A DNA stretch of 64,000 nucleotides from Shimia_B sp038528385 (GTDB lineage: Bacteria; Pseudomonadota; Alphaproteobacteria; Rhodobacterales; Rhodobacteraceae): the NCBI GenBank assembly GCA_038528385.1, contig JBCBET010000003.1:62001-126000 (forward strand), given 5' to 3'. Positions within the stretch are counted from its first letter, which is position 1, and every line of letters starts with the position of its first letter. Of the stretch, positions 52,961 to 60,563 are shown in pieces. The position numbers were made by a program, and so were the translations under genes. The notes under the pieces were generated by a model that did not search any database, had not been told where the DNA came from, and was given only the letters and a program-made list of their open reading frames with translations.

Positions 52961-54805
52961 TCAGATAATGACATGGGAGAAATCCAGTCCGTCGCGTTGC
53001 GGCCCCCGCAGGTCGAGCTGCTGGGCGCCCGCGGTCCAGGTGTGGCTCGTGGGATCGGCGCGCCGCACCTGGATGAAGTTGAAGGGATCGCCCGAGATGA
53101 TGCGGTGGCCCGCCTCCAAGAGCGTGGCGAGGTAGAAGACATCGGCGTAGCCGCGCACATCCTCGGGAAACGGGCCGAGCTCGGGCCGCGCCAGAATCGT
53201 GCCGCCGCCCACCACGTCGAAGGTGATGTCACGGTTCGCGAGCCGCCGCACGGCGAGCCGGTCGACCGCCTCGAAATAGGTGAAAAGCGACGCCTTGCCG
53301 GTGATGTCGATGTCCACGTATTTGCGCTGCAGCAGCATGTCCGACAGGTAATGGGGCCCGTAGATGTCGTCATCGTCGAATTTGGCCCAGTACTCCGCCT
53401 CCGCCTGGTCAATCCCGTAATTGATGCAGTAGCCGATGCTCTTGTGGCTGGGCATCATGTGGAGCGCGGCGAAATCGGTTTCCTCCACCAGCGCGCGGGC
53501 ATCAGTGGGCACCTGCATGCCGTTGACGACGATGTTGAGCGTCACGTTGCCGTGGACCTGCCGCCGCACGGTCTCCAGGATATAAGGGATGAGGTCGGGG
53601 CGCACGGTGGGCACCACGATGTTGACGCGGGGCTCCGGCGGAAGCCGGAAGCGGGGCTCTACGCCCGCGGCCTCGCAAACCGTCCCGAGGAATTCGAAGG
53701 CCGTGTGGTGTGTGAGCGTGTCGCGCCAGGCAAGGTGCTGCGCGCTTTCCCGCGCCAGGCGGTCCGACAGCACCCAGTCCGCGAAGGCGCCGAGCGCCGC
53801 GGCATCCGGCGCACAATGGACATGGGGCAGCGAGGTCTCCGCGGCGTCGGTGACGACGAGCGTCTTCGAGGCCGCCGCCTGCCGCGCGCGGCGCGTCATG
53901 TGCGCGGGGCGCGCCTCCGCCAAGGCCGCGGGCAGGAAATACGCCGCCGCCAGGCGCAGCGGATTGGCCAAATCCGTGCCGCGCATGGAGCCCATGAACC
54001 GGCGGCGCATGATGGCGTGGACCTTGTGATCGGAATTCCTGAGGTCAAACGAGCTGTCGGTGAGCCACCAGTTCCGTTTGAAGAGCGGGCTGAAATACGC
54101 GACCGCCTCCTCCGGGCCCATGGCCATCCCGATCTCGTGCGCCCCGTCGAGGAGGAAGCCCACGAAATGCTCCTGGCTCGTGCGCATGCGCAGCTTGGCA
54201 TGGAGCGGGTTGAAGGTCTTGACGTCCACGAAGGGCGAGACGGCGGTGGCCTTGCCCGCCGCCACGGGCAAGGCCGGCGCGCAGGCATCGCGCTCGCAGA
54301 GGATGTGATCGGCGGCGTCGAAGAGATGGGCGAACATCGGCGCCGCCACCGCCTCCTCCGCGAGCCAGAGCACGACGGGCACGCCCGCCACCCGCGCCGC
54401 CGCCATCAGGGCACAGAGGCTCTCCGCCTCGCCCCTGAGATCGAGGAACGCGCGCCGCCAAGGCGTGCCGTGGGGCAGGATCTCCGCGGCGACGAGGAGC
54501 ACGTCGAGGCTTTTCCACGGCACCGCCCCTGGCGCGCGGTCCGGGCCGAGGCGCATCATCTGTCCGTAACGCGCCAGGGTGTCGGCGGTGGCGTCCCCCG
54601 CCACGAGACCCACCCGGTTCATCAGGCACTGCGAGGACCGGAAGGGTGGCTCCTGGCTCTCCATCGGCAGGCCGTGGCGCATGATATGCGTCAGCGTCCG
54701 GCTGGGTAGGAAGTCGTCCACCCGGTTTAGGAAGCTGTCTTTGACACCCGGCGCGGTCGCCGCTGCTTTCACCATGGGACTGGGCCTCTGGTCGGTGCGG
54801 CGCAT
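52961..54805 (-). CDS. GT2-type glycosyltransferase with long N-terminal domain
   Basis: 614 aa; a shorter start at 54775 (MVKAAATAPG) is possible. Residues ~60-350 look like a GT-B-like or unknown domain (SLDVLLVAAEILPHGTPWRRAFLDLRGE; VVLWLAEEAVAAPMFAHLFDAADHILCE). Residues ~395-560 carry a GT2-like domain: NIVVPTVRPDLIPYILETV, then YCINYGIDQAEAEYWAKFDDDDIYGPHYL with the metal-binding DDDD. The C-terminal part resembles the acceptor side. Member of the polysaccharide cluster; sugar unknown. Confidence 0.75.
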   Translation of the reverse strand: MRRTDQRPSPMVKAAATAPGVKDSFLNRVDDFLPSRTLTHIMRHGLPMESQEPPFRSSQCLMNRVGLVAGDATADTLARYGQMMRLGPDRAPGAVPWKSLDVLLVAAEILPHGTPWRRAFLDLRGEAESLCALMAAARVAGVPVVLWLAEEAVAAPMFAHLFDAADHILCERDACAPALPVAAGKATAVSPFVDVKTFNPLHAKLRMRTSQEHFVGFLLDGAHEIGMAMGPEEAVAYFSPLFKRNWWLTDSSFDLRNSDHKVHAIMRRRFMGSMRGTDLANPLRLAAAYFLPAALAEARPAHMTRRARQAAASKTLVVTDAAETSLPHVHCAPDAAALGAFADWVLSDRLARESAQHLAWRDTLTHHTAFEFLGTVCEAAGVEPRFRLPPEPRVNIVVPTVRPDLIPYILETVRRQVHGNVTLNIVVNGMQVPTDARALVEETDFAALHMMPSHKSIGYCINYGIDQAEAEYWAKFDDDDIYGPHYLSDMLLQRKYVDIDITGKASLFTYFEAVDRLAVRRLANRDITFDVVGGGTILARPELGPFPEDVRGYADVFYLATLLEAGHRIISGDPFNFIQVRRADPTSHTWTAGAQQLDLRGPQRDGLDFSHVII

Positions 54806-55020
54806 CCCGGCGGCCCCACGCTATTATCGTTCCTCGCCCTTAGCCTGCACCGGGGCGGGAGTTCAAGCAACCAGCGGTGGAGGGGCCGCGCGGTGACGGG
54901 CCCCCGCGCGGGCGGGATGTAGGTGGGGGCGGGGGTTATGCTTGCCCCACGCCCTGTTGTTTGCTTTGTCCACGGGGGAGACCGCGGGACGGACCGCGGG
55001 AGAGAGTGAGGGACCGTGCC

Positions 55021-56460
55021 ATGGCGAAGATCACGCCCGTCATCCTGTGCGGCGGCTCCGGCATCCGGCTCTGGCCGCTGTCGCGCAAGAGCCACCCCAA
55101 GCAATTCGTGCCCATCCTGGGCCCCCACACGCCGTTTCAGGAGGCCGCGCTGCGGCTGACGGGGGAGGGCTTCGCCCCGCCCATGGTCGTCACCCATTCC
55201 GATTTCCGCTTCGTCGTGACCGAGCAGATGGCGGCGGTGGGCGTCGATCCGGGCCCGATCCTGATCGAGGCCGCGGGCCGCAACACGGCGCCCGCGATCC
55301 TCGCGGCCACGCTCACGGCGCTCGCCGAGGACCCCGACGCCGTGCTCCTCGTGGCACCGTCCGATCACCGCATCGCCGATCCGGGCGCCTTCGGCCGCGC
55401 AGCCGAGGCGGGGCTCGCGGCGGTGGCCGAGGGGCGCATGGCCACCTTCGGCATCCCGCCGAGCCGGCCCGAGACGGACTTTGGCTATCTCGAGCTGGCG
55501 GAGGCCCCCACGGAGGACCCCGCCCCCGTGCCGCTCCTGCGCTTTGTGGAGAAACCCGACGCCGCGCGCGCGGCTCAGATGCTGGCCGAGGGCCGCTACC
55601 TCTGGAACAGCGGCATCTTCCTTTTTGCCGCGCGCGACATGCTCGCCGCCTTCGAGGCCCATGCCCCGGCCCTCCTGGCCCCGGTGCGGGAGGCGGTGGA
55701 GGGCGCGCGCGCCGATCTCGGCTTCCTCCGGCTCGCTCCGGAGCCCTGGGAGGGGCTCGACAGCATCTCCATCGATTACGCGGTGATGGAAAAGCTCGAC
55801 ACGCTCTCGGTCGTGCCCTTCGCCGCGCCCTGGGCCGATCTGGGCAGCTGGGACGCCGTGCGCCGCGCGATGACGCCCGACGCCGACGGTGTCACCGCCG
55901 CAGGCCCGGTGACGGCCATCGACTGCCGGAACGTGCTGCTCCGCGCCGAGGATAGCGGGCAGGAGCTCGTGGGGATCGGGCTCGAGGACCTCGTGGTCAT
56001 CGCCATGGACGACGCCGTGCTCGTGGCCGACCCAAGCCGCACCGAGGCCGTGCGGGAGGCCGTGGCCACGCTCAAGGCCCGCGGCGCGGGCCAGGCGGAG
56101 GCCTTCGCCATGGATCACCGCCCCTGGGGCCATTTCGAGACGCTGGTCCTCGATGACCGGTTCCAGGTGAAGCGCATCGTCGTGAAGCCGGGCGGGAAGC
56201 TTTCGCTGCAAAGCCACCACCACCGTGCCGAGCACTGGATCGTCGTCATGGGCACCGCCAAGGTCACCATCGGCGAGACCGAGCAGCTCGTCTCCGAAAA
56301 CCAGTCCGTCTACATCCCGCTGGGGGAAAAGCACCGCATGGAAAACCCGGGCAAGATGCCCATGGTGCTCATCGAGGTGCAGACCGGCGGGTATTTGGGC
56401 GAGGACGACATCATTCGCTACGACGACGTCTATGCCCGCGGCGAGGGCGCCAAGGGCTGA
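55021..56460 (+). CDS. manC: Mannose-1-phosphate guanylyltransferase / mannose-6-phosphate isomerase
   Basis: 479 aa. Bifunctional type II enzyme of GDP-mannose synthesis. The N-terminal nucleotidyltransferase has GGSGIRLWPLSR (11-22) and the substrate motif RFVEKPDAARA near residue 178; the C-terminal cupin isomerase has LSLQSHHHRAEHWIVVMGTAKV with metal-binding His residues. In most homologues the first motif reads GGSGTRLWP; here Thr is Ile15. Together with manB at 27.4 kb it gives GDP-mannose. GAGGGA precedes the start. Confidence 0.93.
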   Translation: MAKITPVILCGGSGIRLWPLSRKSHPKQFVPILGPHTPFQEAALRLTGEGFAPPMVVTHSDFRFVVTEQMAAVGVDPGPILIEAAGRNTAPAILAATLTALAEDPDAVLLVAPSDHRIADPGAFGRAAEAGLAAVAEGRMATFGIPPSRPETDFGYLELAEAPTEDPAPVPLLRFVEKPDAARAAQMLAEGRYLWNSGIFLFAARDMLAAFEAHAPALLAPVREAVEGARADLGFLRLAPEPWEGLDSISIDYAVMEKLDTLSVVPFAAPWADLGSWDAVRRAMTPDADGVTAAGPVTAIDCRNVLLRAEDSGQELVGIGLEDLVVIAMDDAVLVADPSRTEAVREAVATLKARGAGQAEAFAMDHRPWGHFETLVLDDRFQVKRIVVKPGGKLSLQSHHHRAEHWIVVMGTAKVTIGETEQLVSENQSVYIPLGEKHRMENPGKMPMVLIEVQTGGYLGEDDIIRYDDVYARGEGAKG

Positions 56461-56773
56461 GCACTTGGGTCTCTGCCGGGGCCTCCGTCGGGGCCCTGCC
56501 CGGGGTTCTTGTGCGGGGTCCCTGTCAGAACACCCCCGCCCGAGACCCCGCCGACGACCCCGCGTCCGAAACCCGCCGCGCTCCCCAGAGAGGCGCTCCG
56601 CACCGCACCCTCCGCCATCACCACCCCGCGTCCGACAGGTCCACCTGACACGCCCGCCCGGGACCGCATCGGGCGGCGCGGCGACCTCCCCGCCGCCCGG
56701 CCACATTTTCGCCTTTTCCTTCCCCGGCGTTTCGGGGATACCGCCCCAACTCGAAGAGAAAACGGGGACTTTC
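56461..56773. other. Non-coding spacer between manC and the sulfoquinovose synthase gene
   Basis: 313 bases, extremely GC-rich in its first 240 bases (runs of G and C in CCCCGG and CCGCCG contexts), then slightly AT-richer from about 56700. No open frame with a ribosome-binding site, no RNA gene and no perfect promoter or terminator was recognised. A promoter for the SQD1 gene may lie in the last 70 bases. Confidence 0.4.
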
Positions 56774-57931
56774 ATGAAGATCGTTATTCTGGGCGGGGAC
56801 GGTTTCTGTGGCTGGCCCAACGCACTTTACCTGTCCAAGCGGGGCCACGAGGTCATCATCGTCGACAACCTGAGCCGCCGGTCCATCGACCTCGAGCTCG
56901 AGGTCGACAGTCTCACCCCGATCCGGCCCATCGGCGAGCGTCTGCGCGTTTGGAAGGACCTCACCGGCAACGAGATCAAGTTCCACAATTTCACCGTGGG
57001 CGAGCATTATCACCGCCTGCTCACGCTCTTCAAAGAGGAAGAGCCCGACGCCGTCATCCACTTCGCCGAGCAGCGCGCCGCGCCCTATTCGATGAAATCG
57101 GCGAGCCACAAGCGCTACACCGTCAACAACAACCTCAATGCCACCAATGACGTGCTGGCGGCCATCGTGGATTCGGGCGTCGACATCCACCTCGTGCATC
57201 TGGGCACCATGGGCGTCTACGGCTACGGCACCGCGGGCATGCAGATCCCCGAAGGCTACCTGAAGGTGCGCATCGACACGCCCGCCGGCGAGAGCGAGCA
57301 GGAGATCCTCTATCCCACCAATCCGGGCTCGATCTACCACATGACGAAGTCGCAGGATCAGCTCTTCTTTCACTTCTACAACAAGAACGACGGGGTGAAG
57401 ATCACCGACCTTCACCAGGGCATCGTCTGGGGCACGCAGACCGACGAGACCCGCATGGACGAACGCCTCATCAATCGCTTCGACTATGACGGCGATTACG
57501 GGACGGTGCTCAACCGCTTCCTCATGCAGGCTGCGGTGGACTATCCCATGACGGTGCACGGCACCGGCGGGCAGACGCGCGCCTTCATTCACATCCAGGA
57601 CACCTGCCGCTGCATCGAGCTCGCGCTCGAGAACCCGCCGCAGAAAGGCGAGCGCGTCAACATCCTCAACCAGATGACGGAGACGCACCGCGTCCGCGAC
57701 CTCGCGCAGATGATCCACGACCTCATGGGCGCGGAGATCGCCTATCTTGACAACCCGCGGAACGAGGCCGCTGAGAACGATCTCCACGTGGCCAACGCGC
57801 GGTTTCTCGGGCTCGGGCTCGAGCCGATCAAGCTTTCCGACGGGGTCATGGCCGAGGTCCAAGAGATCGCGCAGAAATACAAGGACCGCTGCGACACGTC
57901 GAAGATCCCCTGCGTGTCCACCTGGCGCTGA
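56774..57931 (+). CDS. sqdB: UDP-sulfoquinovose synthase
   Basis: 385 aa. Makes UDP-sulfoquinovose from UDP-glucose and sulfite. Starts MKIVILGGDGFCGWPNALYLSKRGHEV. The SQD1 features seen are RRSIDLELEVDSLTPIRPIGERL, the Thr of HLGTMGVYG at residue 145, and the Tyr188-x-x-x-Lys192 pair in IYHMTKSQDQ. The substrate region DLHQGIVWGTQTDET and the C-terminal pattern NxxTETHRVxDLA also match. Extended SDR family; clearly the SQD1 subgroup, not an ordinary UDP-glucose epimerase. It lies in a polysaccharide cluster directly upstream of cysH. Confidence 0.93.
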   Translation: MKIVILGGDGFCGWPNALYLSKRGHEVIIVDNLSRRSIDLELEVDSLTPIRPIGERLRVWKDLTGNEIKFHNFTVGEHYHRLLTLFKEEEPDAVIHFAEQRAAPYSMKSASHKRYTVNNNLNATNDVLAAIVDSGVDIHLVHLGTMGVYGYGTAGMQIPEGYLKVRIDTPAGESEQEILYPTNPGSIYHMTKSQDQLFFHFYNKNDGVKITDLHQGIVWGTQTDETRMDERLINRFDYDGDYGTVLNRFLMQAAVDYPMTVHGTGGQTRAFIHIQDTCRCIELALENPPQKGERVNILNQMTETHRVRDLAQMIHDLMGAEIAYLDNPRNEAAENDLHVANARFLGLGLEPIKLSDGVMAEVQEIAQKYKDRCDTSKIPCVSTWR

Positions 57932-58067
57932 GCGCCGCGGGAACGCCCGATATTTAGGCGGCGGCGGGCGTGAATGCGCCCATCGCCTGCCGCGGGGGCA
58001 AGAACGCTGGCCCGCGCGCGCGCCCTGGGGCAGGTAGGCCCCGAGGCAAAAGGGCGTCAGGGCAGTC

Positions 58068-58820
58068 TTGGAACAACCGACCTCAGCACTGGAAACGAGC
58101 CAGCGGCTCGCGCTGCGCGCCCGGGCCGACGCGCTCTGCGCGCAATTCGGCGGTGCCGGGGCCGAGGACGTGCTCTCCTGGGTGCTGCGCCGCGGCTTTC
58201 CGGGGCGCGTGGGGCTCGTGTCGTCCTTCGGGACCGAGGCGGCGGTGCTCTTGCACATGGTGGCGCGCATCGATCCCTACACGCCGGTGATCTTCCTCGA
58301 CACCTGGAAGCATTTCCCGGAAACGCTCGCCTACCGCGACGCGCTCATTTCCGAACTCGGGCTCTGCAACATCCAGCTCGTGCGCCCGCGGCCGAGCGCG
58401 GTGGCTGCCGACGACCCCGACGGTACGCTCCATGCCAGCAATCCCGATCTCTGCTGCCACGTGCGCAAGACGATCCCCATGCTCAAGGCGCTCCGCGGCC
58501 TCGATTGCTGGATCACCGGGCGCAAGCGCGGGCAGGCCGCCACGCGCGCCGCACTCGCGCTTTTCGAGACGCAGGACCGGTGGCTGAAACTGAACCCGCT
58601 CCTCGACTGGGGGGCGGACGACGTGGCCGCCTATTACCGCACCCACGGCCTGCCGGAGCACCCGCTCCGCGCACAAGGCTACCCGTCGGTGGGCTGCGCG
58701 CCCTGCACGCGGGCGGTGAAGCCGGGGGAGGATGCCCGCGCGGGCCGCTGGGCGGACAGCGACAAGACCGAATGCGGCATCCATTTCGAGAACGGCAAGA
58801 TGGTGCGCCGGCCCGGCTGA
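58068..58820 (+). CDS. cysH: Adenylylsulfate (APS/PAPS) reductase, iron-sulfur type
   Basis: 250 aa from TTG 58068. Reduces activated sulfate to sulfite. The phosphosulfate site is seen in LVSSFGTEAAVLLHMVA and DTWKHFPETLAYRD. Cys129-Cys130, Cys210 and Cys213 (CAPC) form the [4Fe-4S]-type cysteine set, and the catalytic Cys is Cys236 in TECGIHF. That places it in the iron-sulfur group that usually takes APS. Its product sulfite is the second substrate of the gene upstream (136-base gap). No other sulfate-assimilation gene is seen nearby. Confidence 0.93.
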   Translation: MEQPTSALETSQRLALRARADALCAQFGGAGAEDVLSWVLRRGFPGRVGLVSSFGTEAAVLLHMVARIDPYTPVIFLDTWKHFPETLAYRDALISELGLCNIQLVRPRPSAVAADDPDGTLHASNPDLCCHVRKTIPMLKALRGLDCWITGRKRGQAATRAALALFETQDRWLKLNPLLDWGADDVAAYYRTHGLPEHPLRAQGYPSVGCAPCTRAVKPGEDARAGRWADSDKTECGIHFENGKMVRRPG

Positions 58821-58836
58821 CACGGGCGGCAGACCT

Positions 58837-59556
58837 TCAATCCGGCACGTCCGGGTAATCGAAGCGCCGGAAATCCTCCGCATAGACCGCCCGCACGATC
58901 TCCGCCATGGCGGGGGTGAAGACGAGCGTGGGCGCGTCCTTCGCCGTGGATTTCCCCGCCCGCGGCAGGTCAAACGGCAGGCCCGTGGCCGCGCTCACCC
59001 GCGCCCAGTCGGGGGCGATGCTCTCCAGCCGCCCGAGGAAGTCGAAGGCGATCTCCCCGTGGGAGATGTTGATCCATTGCGGGCGCCAATGGCCGTTCAT
59101 CTCCACCGGGTCCTGTTCGCCGAGCGCATGCACGAAGGCCTCGAAGCTTGGCACCTCACCGCGGTCAAAGCCCAGCTGCGCGCGGAAATTCCCGTCCTTC
59201 TGGCCGGTGACGATCTTGTTGAGATAGGCCGAGCGCAGCCGCCCCCAGGGCGCGCGCACGAAGGAAAAGACATAGCGCCCCTCCAGCGCGGCACGCCAGG
59301 TCCCCGCGGTGAGCGTCTCGGCAGTGAGAAGCGGCGATCCCGGCAGGCTGTGCACGCTCTCGCTGGGCAGGTAATGCTGATCGTCGAGCTCGGCACGTTG
59401 CAGCGCCAGCTTGATCGACGAACACGCCACCTTGGCGTTGTTGACATAGACCACCCCGTGGCGGGGAGAGATGTGGAGCGCGCGCAAAAGCTGCGCCATG
59501 CGGAGCCCGCTTTTCGCCCGGTCGGGCGCTTGCCTTTCTTCTGGGGATCCCGTCAT
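58837..59556 (-). CDS. Sulfotransferase family 2 protein
   Basis: 239 aa from ATG 59556, overlapping the stop of the next gene upstream in ATGA. PAPS-dependent sulfotransferase of the carbohydrate type: YVNNAKVACSSIKLAL (residues ~37-52) is the 5'-phosphosulfate loop, SFVRAPWGRLRSAYLNKI (~98-115) the 3'-phosphate site. DFLGRLESIAPDWARV follows the family layout. Similar enzymes sulfate chondroitin, HNK-1 or bacterial glycans. No signal peptide; it would act in the cytoplasm on lipid-linked or nucleotide-linked sugars. Confidence 0.85.
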   Translation of the reverse strand: MTGSPEERQAPDRAKSGLRMAQLLRALHISPRHGVVYVNNAKVACSSIKLALQRAELDDQHYLPSESVHSLPGSPLLTAETLTAGTWRAALEGRYVFSFVRAPWGRLRSAYLNKIVTGQKDGNFRAQLGFDRGEVPSFEAFVHALGEQDPVEMNGHWRPQWINISHGEIAFDFLGRLESIAPDWARVSAATGLPFDLPRAGKSTAKDAPTLVFTPAMAEIVRAVYAEDFRRFDYPDVPD

Positions 59557-60563
59557 CGCGCCTTGGCCGCGCGGGCGGGCGGCGCCCCCTCGTCTGGTGC
59601 CACTTCCCCGGGCGCCACGAGCGGGCGGGCCGCGTCGCGGAACGCCGCGGGCGGCGGGGCCAGCGGGTAGGAGAGCGCCCGCGCGCGCCCTTCCCAGGCG
59701 CTGAGGTCGATGCCGAACCGCGCCGTGAGCCCGGCGGCGAAGGGCGCCACGTAATGGGCGTCCCAAAACGCGTATTCCTCGGCGGAGACGCCGGTGCTCC
59801 ACCCGCTCTGCTGGCGCAGCGCCTGCGCCACCTCCCCCTGGCTCGGCTCCCGCGTGACGCGGCTGTTGCGCTCCTGCCCGCAGAAGACGAGCGTCTTGGG
59901 CGGGATCGTGTAGCCCTGCCCCTCGCTCGTGAGCTCGAGCGGCCGCCCACCGGAGAAGAGGAAGCGCGGCATGACGCCGGAATTCACCTCCCGCTCGAGC
60001 GACGCGGGCGCGAGATGGGGCAGCCCGATGAAATCGAGCACGCGGCGCAGGTAGACCTCCCCCGGCCCGGCCACGTCCCGCTCGAAGACGAGGGGCAGGA
60101 TTCGCTCCGCCCCGAAGGTGTCGTAGTATTCGCCGATGGCCGCGCTCAGCTTCTCGAGCCGCGGGCCCAGCGTGCGCATGACCCGCGAATAGGAGCCGCC
60201 CTTGGCGCTGGCGCAGAGGTTCTGGAGGTAGCGGGAATAGGACTGCTCCACCGGGTGGCGCAGGAGGAAGATGATTTTGGTGTCTCGCCCAAGGACGCGC
60301 GCCACCTCCGCGGCGAGACCGACCCTGAGGTAGGAGGGCGAGACCTCCCCCACGACGCGGTCCGCCTGCCCGGCATGGTGCGCGAAGTGGCTGGCATACC
60401 AGTCCGGGCCTTTGTCGAGATTGGCGTTGAAGTAATGGAGCTCCTTGGGATGGGAGAGCCCCACCTCCCCCAGGCCCTTCAACCGCCGGAAGAGGAGCGA
60501 GGTGCCCGCCTTCCCCTGCCCCACCACGACGAAGCGCGGCAGCACTGCGCCGCGCTCAGCCAT
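59553..60563 (-). CDS. Sulfotransferase (heparan/NodH-type)
   Basis: 336 aa from ATG 60563. FVVVGQGKAGTSLLFRRLKGL (residues ~11-31) is the 5'-phosphosulfate loop with GKAGT; LLRHPVEQSYSRYLQNL is the 3'-phosphate site (RxPxxxxxSxY). C-terminal region RFGIDLSAWEGRARALSYPLAPP. The sulfation target is probably a polysaccharide sugar. It is translated in overlap with the giant glycosyltransferase (8 bases) and with the other sulfotransferase (4 bases), so the three form one leftward operon. Confidence 0.88.
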   Translation of the reverse strand: MAERGAVLPRFVVVGQGKAGTSLLFRRLKGLGEVGLSHPKELHYFNANLDKGPDWYASHFAHHAGQADRVVGEVSPSYLRVGLAAEVARVLGRDTKIIFLLRHPVEQSYSRYLQNLCASAKGGSYSRVMRTLGPRLEKLSAAIGEYYDTFGAERILPLVFERDVAGPGEVYLRRVLDFIGLPHLAPASLEREVNSGVMPRFLFSGGRPLELTSEGQGYTIPPKTLVFCGQERNSRVTREPSQGEVAQALRQQSGWSTGVSAEEYAFWDAHYVAPFAAGLTARFGIDLSAWEGRARALSYPLAPPPAAFRDAARPLVAPGEVAPDEGAPPARAAKAR

